A stretch of DNA of 64,000 bases, taken from positions 1 through 64,000 of the IMG/VR virus record IMGVR_UViG_3300042472_000628. One strand, written 5' to 3'. Shown here in pieces: positions 30,000 to 38,249 of this stretch. Each line of letters begins with the position of its first letter. Position 1 is the first letter of the stretch. The DNA comes from a virus. A program made the position numbers and the translations under genes. The notes below the pieces were generated by a model, which made no database searches, was not told where the DNA came from, and saw only the letters and a program-made list of their open reading frames with translations.

Positions 30000-32063
30000 A
30001 TGGCACAATCATCAAGATATTTTTACTTAGACTCAGACATTTTATTAGAGTTTATTTACCACGATCAAAGTAATCCTTCTAAATATCAAATAGAGGTTGA
30101 TGAAAATGGTAGCGAGGTAAAATTCTTAGATACAATTAAGGGTGATCCTTTCAGTCAAAGACATTTGATTAGTGAGTTAGGTAGTGCTGTTGTAAACTTT
30201 GATGTTACAGAAACTAGTGGTTATTTGTCAGTTGAGAATTTTGCAGCTAGAACTCTTTTACTACAAAATGGTAAAACATATAAATTTAATTTAAGTGCAT
30301 TAACAAACCCTAGTTTATTTACTATAAGTGGTGCACTTGGAATTTATTCATATTCTAGCACTACTCAAATTGGTCAATTTACTCCTGTACAAAATGGTAC
30401 AGTTGATTATTCATATGAAGGTTTAAAAGGCGGAAAGATAATTGTTGACGCTAGAGCTAATCCTTTATTTGCAAATCCTGATGAAAATACAGGAAATGAT
30501 ATTAATCAAACTATCGGTAGATACCATGCAGTACAAACTGATTCTACTGCAACGAAATACGCTTTATTAGGATATGATTCTACTGGAGATTATGACATGC
30601 ATAATTATATTAATAATAATATAGATTGGGCTGGAGGAAATGAAACAGATCTTTTAAATTACCAAACTAATGCTACTGCTAATATTAATTTTATCAAGTA
30701 TGATAGTATTAGACTTCACTTAAGAAGTGGTTACAGTTTTTCTGCAAGAGGATATGAAGGATTTTTATTTCAAGTTGCTGCTAAAAGAACTGGAGGCGTA
30801 AGAAATTACTTAACACAATTAGTTTACTTAAACACTAGTAACTACGAATATTCAAATCCTAAACCATTTATTTTAGGAGAAACTTTATATAGTAAGTTTA
30901 TTGATATAAAAATACCTACACTAGTAAATCAAAACAGCGAGTTTGATGATTTATTTTATGGAGATGGTACATTAGGATCTAGTGATTTAAATCCTACTGC
31001 AAATTATGAACTTACATTTAAGTTAATAAATAATTTGGAAACTTTTAATGGTTATGATTATTTTACAACTAAAGAGGAAAATAAGTTTACTGTTTCGAGA
31101 GAAGATGAATTTCAAGATTTTACAGTAGTAGTTGAAGATGCAACAGACGGAGATTATTTTAGAATATATGGTGAAAAAGACAATTCAATTGGAGCATTCG
31201 AAGCTTATATTTTAAATCAAATTACAAAAACTTCTGATGATATTATTGTAATGTTTGACGTTGATGTTTTTGAAAGCATAGGAACCTCAGAAGTTAAAAC
31301 TTTCCAAACAACCTATACACAATACGAAGATTTTAATACGCCGATTGTTTTTAGACCTGTTATTATTAATAGTAACATAGCTTCTAGTTTCTCAATTGAT
31401 ATAACTATGAGAATATGGAATCAAACCGATAATACACAAATTGTAAAACGTGCAAGTTTGTCAATTGATCAAGCTGCTAAATATGGTAAAAGATTACAGA
31501 AACTTAAAATTGATTCACCAAATCAATTAACTGAAATTTATAATGTTCTACCACAAATGGCTTCAAATAAAATTGTTGCTGGTATATTTACTGATAATTT
31601 ACCAAGAAGCGTTAAATATGTACCTGCATTTGTAGAGAGACATAATGTAATTGCTACTAGTGCCACTGTTAGATTCGATACTAGTAATGAGAACATAATG
31701 ACACAGAATATTAATGAAGTTGATACCTCTAGTTTTAAAACAGAGGGCGAATTAGTTATTAAAGTTCCTCCATTTACATCTTATTACAAATTTGTTGTTG
31801 CTAAAAGAAAAGAAGACGATATAGAATTTATATCTTTTGCTAATACTGAAAATGTTGTAATGACATTTAGTGATGGAAATCAAAAGCTAAAATTCAATCA
31901 TGTTTCTAATAAAGACATTAATATGGGTGAAGGTGAATTACTATTTAAAATTAGTGAAGCTAATGCAAATACTATAAGAGGTATGAAAAACAATACATTT
32001 TATATTAGTGTTAATAATGGAATAGACGAAAACATGATTTTGTCTGGTAAATTTATGATTTAA
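30000..32063 (+). CDS. Large beta-rich virion structural protein
   Basis: 687 residues, family unknown. It starts MAQSSRYFYLDSDILLEFIY and is rich in short beta strands and Asn/Asp/Thr loops throughout, with no membrane segment, catalytic motif or coiled coil. The gene starts 13 bases after the spanin-like gene and ends two bases before the tube-like gene, so a tail or baseplate component is inferred. Confidence 0.5.
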   Translation: MAQSSRYFYLDSDILLEFIYHDQSNPSKYQIEVDENGSEVKFLDTIKGDPFSQRHLISELGSAVVNFDVTETSGYLSVENFAARTLLLQNGKTYKFNLSALTNPSLFTISGALGIYSYSSTTQIGQFTPVQNGTVDYSYEGLKGGKIIVDARANPLFANPDENTGNDINQTIGRYHAVQTDSTATKYALLGYDSTGDYDMHNYINNNIDWAGGNETDLLNYQTNATANINFIKYDSIRLHLRSGYSFSARGYEGFLFQVAAKRTGGVRNYLTQLVYLNTSNYEYSNPKPFILGETLYSKFIDIKIPTLVNQNSEFDDLFYGDGTLGSSDLNPTANYELTFKLINNLETFNGYDYFTTKEENKFTVSREDEFQDFTVVVEDATDGDYFRIYGEKDNSIGAFEAYILNQITKTSDDIIVMFDVDVFESIGTSEVKTFQTTYTQYEDFNTPIVFRPVIINSNIASSFSIDITMRIWNQTDNTQIVKRASLSIDQAAKYGKRLQKLKIDSPNQLTEIYNVLPQMASNKIVAGIFTDNLPRSVKYVPAFVERHNVIATSATVRFDTSNENIMTQNINEVDTSSFKTEGELVIKVPPFTSYYKFVVAKRKEDDIEFISFANTENVVMTFSDGNQKLKFNHVSNKDINMGEGELLFKISEANANTIRGMKNNTFYISVNNGIDENMILSGKFMI

Positions 32064-32065
32064 TT

Positions 32066-32617
32066 ATGGTTCTTAATAGTAGAAATAATGCATTTGATTT
32101 TAGATTTCCAAGAGGATTTATACCTGCTGAAGTATCTGAAAAATATAAGAAGTATCTTAATAAGGTACCAGGTGGTTTATTATCAGAACCTGTTGATTTT
32201 GTAAATTACAGTATTCAAGGTATTAATATTCCTGGAATTTCATTTGAACCAGTTACACAAGAAGATAATGATGGAACTAAGAGATACCATCGAGGCGCAA
32301 TGCCAATTCAAAATACAATTAATAGAGAATTTACAGTAACCATGCAGTTATTAGATGGATTTATTAATTATTGGATTATGATGGATACTTTATTGTATTA
32401 TTATGCAAGGTCAACTAAACAAGCATATATTGATCCGTTAACTTTGAGAATACTTGATGCTGAAGGTGCATCTGTTGCATACATGGAATTTACTGATTGT
32501 ATTATGAATTCTATTAATGAATTAAGTTTGAATTTTGCAGAGAACGTTGCATCATTTAGTACATTTGAAGTTACGTTCTTCTATAATAAATTAAACCTTA
32601 GATTAGAGGTTGAATAA
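32066..32617 (+). CDS. Tail tube-like protein (gp19/gp54 fold)
   Basis: 183 residues, close in size to T4 gp19 (163). The pattern fits the tube fold: an early strand VNYSIQGINIPGI (about 47-59), REFTVTMQLLDGFINYWIMM (about 88-107), and a last strand FSTFEVTFFYNKLNL matching the F.VTf.Y ending of tube proteins. It could be the main tube subunit or a tube initiator (gp48/gp54-like). The strand order, not a residue-level motif, supports the call. Confidence 0.5.
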   Translation: MVLNSRNNAFDFRFPRGFIPAEVSEKYKKYLNKVPGGLLSEPVDFVNYSIQGINIPGISFEPVTQEDNDGTKRYHRGAMPIQNTINREFTVTMQLLDGFINYWIMMDTLLYYYARSTKQAYIDPLTLRILDAEGASVAYMEFTDCIMNSINELSLNFAENVASFSTFEVTFFYNKLNLRLEVE

Positions 32618-32623
32618 ATATCA

Positions 32624-32633
32624 GATATATAAC
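32624..32633 (+). promoter_or_regulatory. Late-like box GATATATAAC directly before a start codon
   Basis: Same box as at 3137, but ending only two bases before the ATG at 32636. If it works as a -10-type box, the transcript would begin at or just after the ATG, giving a leaderless message for the small tagged protein, or serving only genes further down. Confidence 0.35.
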
Positions 32634-32635
32634 AT

Positions 32636-33004
32636 ATGAAAACATTTAATACTTACTTACTTGAAAACTCGGCTACTGAAAAAGAGTTACAACTTATCAA
32701 TGAGGGTTTACAACAAGAATGGACACCTGAATTAGAAGCTAAGATTGATGCAGCTTTAGAGTCATTTGCTCTAGAGTATCAAAAAGCTGATGGTACTTAT
32801 GATATTGAAAAACTTAATGAAGAGATTACTAATGAAGGTTTCTTTGGTTCTATTATCGGTGGTCTTACTGGATTTGCGTTAGGTAAATCAGTAGGTAAAA
32901 TGATAGCTAAGGTTTTAGGTATCGAAAAAGGTATTTTCTTTGACTTATTAACTTCAAGACTTGTTGGTGCTGCTTTAGGTGCTAGTCTTGGTAATAGAAT
33001 ATAA
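32636..33004 (+). CDS. Small capsid-tagged protein with glycine-zipper tail
   Basis: 122 residues. The N-terminus MKTFNTYLLENS resembles the capsid-targeting sequence of T4 internal proteins (MKTYQEFIAEA). LINEG (about 20-24) fits the T4 prohead protease rule (L/I)xE|(A/G/S), and ITNEG near 66 is a looser match. The remaining C-terminus (FFGSIIGGLTGFALGKSVGK and on) is a hydrophobic glycine-zipper sequence that could insert in membranes. A packaged, processed, membrane-active internal protein is inferred. It is followed immediately (ATG at 33005) by the RuvC-like gene. Confidence 0.55.
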   Translation: MKTFNTYLLENSATEKELQLINEGLQQEWTPELEAKIDAALESFALEYQKADGTYDIEKLNEEITNEGFFGSIIGGLTGFALGKSVGKMIAKVLGIEKGIFFDLLTSRLVGAALGASLGNRI

Positions 33005-33655
33005 ATGAATTTTTTAGCAGTAGACTTTTCTTTGAATTCCCCTGGAATTTGCATATACAATGATAAGAGTAAGAAATATCATTTTATTAGTTACATGAAG
33101 CCTGGTACAGGCACTAAAGCAGAACAAAAACTTCAAGAAGAGTTATCTTTATTAAGTGATGTTACTCTTATTAATCAACCTGATTTTACAAATAACGAAA
33201 CTTTCTCAAGTGCAGAACTTCTTAAGGTTAAACGTTATGATAAAATGGCAGATGACATTATAAACCTTGTTTTACAAAATTCTTTTGATGGTGATGGGTT
33301 TACAATTGCATTTGAAGGAACTTCTTATGGTTCTAATGGTGGAACCAATAATATGATTGACATGGCGGCAGGTGCTGCAATCCTAAAACTAAAACTTTTG
33401 AAGACTCTTAATCCCGATGACATATTAACTGTGGCTCCAACTACTATTAAGAAGTTTGCTGGTAAGGGTAATATGAATAAGCTTCAATTGTTTGATTGCT
33501 TTCAACGAAACGTGAACGAAGACCCAATCTTGGCTAAAAGTCCTTTGTGGAAAATCGTTAAAGACCTTGAAGTTGGAAAGAAGATCCCGAAGCCTTTAGA
33601 TGACCTAGTTGATGCTTATTTTCTCGTTGCGTTCGTTGCAACCCCAAACACCTAA
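33005..33655 (+). CDS. RuvC-like Holliday-junction endonuclease
   Basis: 216 residues with an RNase H/RuvC fold pattern: strand 1 FLAVDFSLNSPGI with Asp7, a central IAFEGTSYG strand with an acidic residue (about 100), TVAPTTIKKFAGKGNMNK, and a C-terminal DDLVDAYFLV helix with two Asp. These would be the four catalytic acids. T4 uses gp49 (a different fold) to resolve recombination and branched packaging DNA, so a RuvC-type enzyme is the likely functional replacement. It starts right after the preceding stop. Confidence 0.7.
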   Translation: MNFLAVDFSLNSPGICIYNDKSKKYHFISYMKPGTGTKAEQKLQEELSLLSDVTLINQPDFTNNETFSSAELLKVKRYDKMADDIINLVLQNSFDGDGFTIAFEGTSYGSNGGTNNMIDMAAGAAILKLKLLKTLNPDDILTVAPTTIKKFAGKGNMNKLQLFDCFQRNVNEDPILAKSPLWKIVKDLEVGKKIPKPLDDLVDAYFLVAFVATPNT

Positions 33656-33743
33656 TCTTTCCTCTGGCGTAAAGACATATTTTATATGCTAGTTGCGTAA
33701 AACTGTTTCATTTTATTTGAAAAAAAATAAAAATAGTTCTCCA

Positions 33744-33772
33744 TGAAACAAAACTAAACTTAGATATATAAT
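33744..33772 (+). promoter_or_regulatory. Middle-type promoter TGAAACAA-N15-TATAAT
   Basis: TGAAACAA (33744-33751), exactly 15 bases, then TATAAT (33767-33772). The same arrangement occurs at 46121, 49919, 60759 and 63159, and loosely at 55417. GAAACAA would centre near -31, as the MotA box does in T4 middle promoters. The -10 region here also reads as the late-like GATATATAAT (33763-33772), so the site may serve both phases. The rest of the 154-base gap (33656-33809) shows only a weak TACTA/TAGTA hairpin near 33777. Confidence 0.6.
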
Positions 33773-33809
33773 AAGTATACTATTAAAGTAGTAACATAAG
33801 GCAAAAGAA

Positions 33810-34007
33810 ATGGCACAATTAGTTACAATCGATTTCATCCGACTAAACACAATCCTATATAAGATGGTTGTAAATGGTCAACTCTCAAATGAAGAGCGTG
33901 AAGCATTACTACACAAGTCAGGGCTACTTAAGCTTACGGATACTTGTTGGATTGAAGACGAAAATTCTACATTAACATTTCCTTTTCCTGAAGTTGAAAC
34001 TTTTTAG
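33810..34007 (+). CDS. Small protein upstream of gp32
   Basis: 65 residues, first gene after the 33744 promoter. One amphipathic helical region (FIRLNTILYKMVVNG, then SNEEREALLHKSG) and a short C-terminal beta part with TCWIEDENSTLTFPFPE. No family recognised. Its place at the head of the gp32/primase operon suggests a replication or regulatory helper, without further evidence. Confidence 0.55.
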   Translation: MAQLVTIDFIRLNTILYKMVVNGQLSNEEREALLHKSGLLKLTDTCWIEDENSTLTFPFPEVETF

Positions 34008-34070
34008 AGTATACGATTATAAGTATTATAAACAATTTAATAATTTAAACAAACTAAACAATTTAAAGGT

Positions 34071-34985
34071 ATGAGTGATTCATTTGACATTTTTAACTTA
34101 GGTGTAGAAGACGTAGAAACACACCAAGTAACAACAAGTACTTCTTCAAACGAAGTGTACAAACCAACCGCAGACGATGGTAAAGATGGAACTTACAAAG
34201 CATTAGTGCGATTTGTTCCAAACCCTGAAAACCCTCGTAATTCCCTAATTCAAAAATATGTGCACTGGATGACAAATTCAAGTGGTGATGGTAAACTAGT
34301 TGATAGTCCATCTACTATTGGTGAAAAGTGTCCTATTGCAGATGTGTTTTGGAAACTACGTAAATCAGATTCAGCTGTTGACCGTAAGGCATCAGAGAAA
34401 TTGAAAAGACGTCAACAGTATTATGCTTTGATTAAGATCATTAAAGATCCACAAAACCCAGAATTAGAAGGACAATACAAAGTCTTCAAATTTGGTTACA
34501 AAATCAAAGAGAAAATAGACGCAGAATTGAAACCAGACTTTGGTGAACCAACACAAGTATTCGACCTTTTTGAAGGTAAGAACTTTGAATTGATCATTAC
34601 ACGTCAAGGTGACTTCAACAACTACGACAAATCTAAATTCTCAGCTAGTAAATCAGCTATCATTATGGGCGATGCACCTGCAGAACGTAATAAAGAGACG
34701 ATGACTACTATCAAAGCAGAATTAGACACAGCACCTTCATTAAAAAGTTACGATTATCAAGCATGGGACGAAGAAACTCGATCATTTGTAAATGATGTAT
34801 TGAGAATGTATTTAAACCCAGGTGATTCAATCGGTGAGATGACTTCAAGTGCTCCTAAGAAAGCTACTAAAAGCACAAGCTCTGTAGCTGAAATGGAAGC
34901 TCCAGCGAAAGCAAAAACAGAATCAACATCAAATGTATCAAATGACGATGACTTAGATTCTTTTTTGAATGACCTCGACATCTAA
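34071..34985 (+). CDS. 32: Single-stranded DNA-binding protein gp32
   Basis: 304 residues (T4 gp32: 301). Recognised by the core with YKALVRFVPNPENPRNSLIQ (about 43-62) and KYVHWM, the KRRQQYYALIKIIKDPQNPE strand (about 109-128) and GQYKVFKFGYKI. An Ala/Ser/Lys linker leads to an acidic tail (DDDLDSFLNDLDI) used in gp32 for protein contacts. T4 gp32 binds zinc through His64, Cys77, Cys87 and Cys90; here only one Cys is present (near residue 84), so the zinc site is missing. It coats replication-fork ssDNA. The end overlaps the primase start by 17 bases. Confidence 0.88.
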   Translation: MSDSFDIFNLGVEDVETHQVTTSTSSNEVYKPTADDGKDGTYKALVRFVPNPENPRNSLIQKYVHWMTNSSGDGKLVDSPSTIGEKCPIADVFWKLRKSDSAVDRKASEKLKRRQQYYALIKIIKDPQNPELEGQYKVFKFGYKIKEKIDAELKPDFGEPTQVFDLFEGKNFELIITRQGDFNNYDKSKFSASKSAIIMGDAPAERNKETMTTIKAELDTAPSLKSYDYQAWDEETRSFVNDVLRMYLNPGDSIGEMTSSAPKKATKSTSSVAEMEAPAKAKTESTSNVSNDDDLDSFLNDLDI

Positions 34986-36045
34986 CATAAACCTATCTGA
35001 AGAGTTAAAGGATAAAATAAGATATTCACTTAAACAAGTAGTATCTCAAAAACATCCTGAACCTAATAAGAAACTACTTAAAGACATGCATGGGCGAATA
35101 ACCCTTGCATGTCCTTATTGTGGTGATTCTCATACCGATGATACCAAAAAAAGAGGTAACATTTTCTGGGATACACTACAATATCACTGTTATAATTGCA
35201 GCCATCACACTAATGTTTATACTTTTCTAAAAGATCACGAAGTAAAGATGGATAATTCAGATGACTCATTCGCAGTTATCGATTATATTCAACAAAACAA
35301 AATACAAGTTAATCCTGAATCAGTTCTAAAACATCAAGCTTTAGAAACTGTTCATAATCTTGCGATTGAGGTTGATGAGTTTAAGAAACATTTTAGGGCA
35401 AAACCAATAGTTCCAGGTGACTGGATTTGGTTTCAATTAAAAGCAAGACTTCTACATAATAGAATAGATGATTTTTTATATTCAGAGAAAGAACATCGTT
35501 TGTGGATTCTAAACTTTAGTACAGATGGTAAAATTATAGGAGCTCAGACTCGTAGAATGAAAGGATATGGTCAAAGATACTTAACGTATGATCTACCTAA
35601 ATTATATGAGGAAATGGGTAAACCGTTAGAAATGACCAATGAAGAGTTAAATGCACTTACAAAAATATCAACTTTGTTTGGTATTATGCAATTAAACTTT
35701 CAAAGAACAATCACATTATTCGAAGGACCATTAGATGCAAAGTTTATGAATAATTCATTAGCTCTTGCAACTGCAGGTAGATCAACAGATGATTTCGATG
35801 AGATACCAACTGTTAGATACATGTTCGATAATGATGCAACAGGTAAAAAGAAAATGGCTGAAAAACTTAAAAGAGGTAGATCCGTATTTATGTGGTCTAA
35901 ATTTCTTAAGGAAAATAAGCTGGATACATATAATATTAAAGATCTAAATGACTTAATATTGAAATGTTTTGAGCTTAAAATCGATGCTCATAAAAAGATC
36001 GATCAATATTTTACATCAAGTCAATTAGATTTATGGTACGTATAG
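34969..36045 (+). CDS. 61: DNA primase, gp61/DnaG-like
   Basis: 358 residues (T4 gp61: 342). An N-terminal zinc-binding motif CPYC...CYNC (Cys48, Cys51, Cys74, Cys77) is followed by a linker and a Toprim domain with LFEGPLDAK (Glu252) and MFDNDATGKK (Asp287, Asp289), the metal-binding acids of DnaG-type primases. It would make RNA primers for lagging-strand synthesis with a gp41 helicase outside this window. Its start lies 17 bases inside gp32, a sign of translational coupling, and it overlaps the following small gene by 13 bases. Confidence 0.88.
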   Translation: MTSTSNINLSEELKDKIRYSLKQVVSQKHPEPNKKLLKDMHGRITLACPYCGDSHTDDTKKRGNIFWDTLQYHCYNCSHHTNVYTFLKDHEVKMDNSDDSFAVIDYIQQNKIQVNPESVLKHQALETVHNLAIEVDEFKKHFRAKPIVPGDWIWFQLKARLLHNRIDDFLYSEKEHRLWILNFSTDGKIIGAQTRRMKGYGQRYLTYDLPKLYEEMGKPLEMTNEELNALTKISTLFGIMQLNFQRTITLFEGPLDAKFMNNSLALATAGRSTDDFDEIPTVRYMFDNDATGKKKMAEKLKRGRSVFMWSKFLKENKLDTYNIKDLNDLILKCFELKIDAHKKIDQYFTSSQLDLWYV

Positions 36046-36254
36046 CAGATATTAGTAGTATGGTTGAAGATAATTTGGATGACTTTCAAAAAGACAGTGA
36101 TAGATTTAAAGGTATGAAACTCTTAATAGATTTCTCACCATTAGATCTTAGTGTCAATTCTCCAGATATTAAAATGCCAGAGCCTAAATTTAAAAAGAAA
36201 CAAGTTATTGCAAAATTTATTAAGCCTAATCCTAACAAAAAATCATTATTTTAA
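36033..36254 (+). CDS. Small basic protein between primase and UvsY
   Basis: 73 residues. The first half is acidic (MVEDNLDDFQKDSDRF), the second half Pro/Lys-rich (PDIKMPEPKFKKKQVIAKFI). No family recognised. It overlaps the primase end by 13 bases and lies two bases before uvsY, so it belongs to the replication/recombination operon. The reading frame and spacing, not similarity, support it as a real gene. Confidence 0.55.
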   Translation: MVRIADISSMVEDNLDDFQKDSDRFKGMKLLIDFSPLDLSVNSPDIKMPEPKFKKKQVIAKFIKPNPNKKSLF

Positions 36255-36256
36255 AT

Positions 36257-36679
36257 ATGAGCAAAGAAGTAATATTAGCGCTTGATAAAAAATTAAGTAG
36301 CCAACGAATAGAATGGACTAACAACATCAAAGAACTTGCACAAAGTCTTAGACGTTTAAACGAATTAGAAGGAACTATTGCAGAGGTACTTTCTTCAAGA
36401 CAATCTTTAGTCGAACAAATATCATATTTAAATATGAAGATTAAAGAACAAAGAAACAAAGTTAATGTCAGATATAGAGAAGCCTATATTAGATATTATG
36501 AATACGATTATAAGCTCGGTGAAAAGCAAAAAGAGAAGTTTATTGAAACTGATCTAGCCGATGAAAATATGATATTGTCTCACTTAGAAAATCAAGTTGA
36601 ATTTTTTAGAGACTCGGTAAAAACTCTAGATAACATGGGATTTGCCATCCGTAATAGACTTGCATTAAAAGATCTATAA
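36257..36679 (+). CDS. uvsY: Recombination mediator UvsY
   Basis: 140 residues (T4 UvsY: 137). The helical, charged sequence has VRYREAYIRYYEYDYKLGEK in the middle and ends NMGFAIRNRLALKDL, matching the GFAIKH...  end of T4 UvsY. A segment ILSHLENQVEFFRDSVKTLD aligns with the T4 helix before it. UvsY loads UvsX recombinase on gp32-covered ssDNA. The next gene is uvsW, the same adjacency as in T4, which strengthens the call. Confidence 0.8.
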   Translation: MSKEVILALDKKLSSQRIEWTNNIKELAQSLRRLNELEGTIAEVLSSRQSLVEQISYLNMKIKEQRNKVNVRYREAYIRYYEYDYKLGEKQKEKFIETDLADENMILSHLENQVEFFRDSVKTLDNMGFAIRNRLALKDL

Positions 36680-36704
36680 CGGTAAACAAAAATGCTCTAA
36701 CAAT

Positions 36705-38213
36705 GTGGAGCTTAGTTTAACTGAAAACAAACAGTTGCTTCGTATTGACGTAGCATCTGAATTAGAATTAGAACAACTCAATATATCTCTTAATAAGAGA
36801 ATTGAGTCTTGGCGTTTCAATCCCCTGGTTAAAAAGGGGCTTTGGGATGGCTACGTTTCATATATAAAAGATGATAAGTGGATTCCTTCTGGACTGTGGA
36901 GGGAAGTCATGGGTATTTGTAAGAGCTATGGGTTTGAATTCAAGCTTAATGGTATTACAGATATTTTCGATACGAATATTAACCAAGAAAAATTTAATGA
37001 ATGGGCTTTAGCATTCTTTGATAAATCTGAGATCACTCCCAGAGATTATCAAATAGAAGCTGCATTCAACATTTTAAAATTTAAAAGATGTTTAAGTGAA
37101 TTAGCAACTTCGGCTGGTAAAACACTTATATCATTCTTAACAGTTGCGTACTTGCTAGAAAAACAAAAGGCACAAAAGATTCTCTTTATAGTACCCAATG
37201 TTTCTTTGGTAGTACAAGCAAGTGAGGATTTCCTAGATTATAATTATAGAAATGCTGTAGATATTAAAGTACAGCAAATTTACGCAGGTCAAAAAGTAAG
37301 ACCAGGTAGAAATGTTATTATAGGAACATATCAATCTCTTGTTAAAAAAGACAAAGCATATTTTGAAGAGTTCGATGCAGTTATTGTAGATGAAACTCAC
37401 AAAGCAAAATCAGCATCTATTAAAACCATATTACAAAAGTGTGCAAATGCTAATTACAAATATGGTTTATCAGGTACTATACCAAAAGAAGGCACTTTAG
37501 ATAGATTGACTCTAATGGCATACACTGGACCTCTAATCACTGAGATCAGTGCAAATTACTTGCAAAATGAAGGTCATATTGCAGGTTGTAAAGTAAAAAT
37601 TATAAAAATGGACTACGCTCCGCAATCTACCAAAGATGCGTTTAGAGAGATGTCACAAAACAGGTATGAAAGCAAAGATGTTTTTAAATTTGAACAGAAT
37701 TATGTTATTAATTCACCAGGCCGCCTTAACTTCATTACTAGCATTATTTCCAGAGTTCGCGGTAATAGCTTGGTCTTATTCCATCGTATCGAGCACGGCA
37801 AAAAGATATATGATAAATTACGCAGAGAAAGTGATAAAACAGTTTACTATGTTGATGGAGGAATTGACCAAGATATTCGAGAGGAACACAAAAAGAAAAT
37901 GGAAGCCGGAGAAGAAGTCGTTATTGTTGCATCGTACGGTACATTTTCAACAGGTATCTCGATTAAGAAGATTCACAACATCTTCTTTACGGAATCTTTT
38001 AAATCGGAAGTCATAATTAGACAATCTATTGGTCGTGGTTTAAGACAACATAGTTCAAAAGAGTCTGTTAATATTATTGATTTTGTAGATGATCTTTCAT
38101 CACCGGATTGGGATAATTATTTAATGAGACATTCCAAAGAGAGACAACGTATCTATAAAGAACAGAAGTTTAAATTCGATATTAAAAATGTAGATTTTGA
38201 AGGAGATATATAA
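36705..38213 (+). CDS. uvsW: Recombination helicase UvsW
   Basis: 502 residues (T4 UvsW: 503), superfamily 2. The unusual N-terminal domain aligns with T4 (SWRFNPLVKKGLWDGYVSYI). Walker A is TSAGKT (135-140), the DExH box is DETH (229-232), motif III is GLSGTI, motif V VASYGTFSTGISIK, and motif VI RQSIGRGLRQH. The start is GTG at 36705; no ATG exists in frame between the upstream stop (36666) and this codon, and the alignment to T4 begins here. UvsW unwinds branched DNA and R-loops and helps switch from origin to recombination-dependent replication. Confidence 0.9.
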   Translation: MELSLTENKQLLRIDVASELELEQLNISLNKRIESWRFNPLVKKGLWDGYVSYIKDDKWIPSGLWREVMGICKSYGFEFKLNGITDIFDTNINQEKFNEWALAFFDKSEITPRDYQIEAAFNILKFKRCLSELATSAGKTLISFLTVAYLLEKQKAQKILFIVPNVSLVVQASEDFLDYNYRNAVDIKVQQIYAGQKVRPGRNVIIGTYQSLVKKDKAYFEEFDAVIVDETHKAKSASIKTILQKCANANYKYGLSGTIPKEGTLDRLTLMAYTGPLITEISANYLQNEGHIAGCKVKIIKMDYAPQSTKDAFREMSQNRYESKDVFKFEQNYVINSPGRLNFITSIISRVRGNSLVLFHRIEHGKKIYDKLRRESDKTVYYVDGGIDQDIREEHKKKMEAGEEVVIVASYGTFSTGISIKKIHNIFFTESFKSEVIIRQSIGRGLRQHSSKESVNIIDFVDDLSSPDWDNYLMRHSKERQRIYKEQKFKFDIKNVDFEGDI

Positions 38214-38214
38214 T
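38205..38214 (+). promoter_or_regulatory. Late-like box at the uvsW stop
   Basis: GATATATAAT overlaps the last codons and stop of uvsW and lies 35 bases before the start of the tagged-protein gene at 38250. It would separate early/middle recombination genes from the packaged-protein block, consistent with a late promoter. Confidence 0.45.
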
Positions 38215-38249
38215 AAAATAATAACACACAAAATATAAAAAAAGATATT

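Noticed and set aside
33656-33809. A second structured RNA before the gp32 operon
   Set aside because: AT-rich with only one weak five-base-pair hairpin and no terminator; the content is explained by a promoter.
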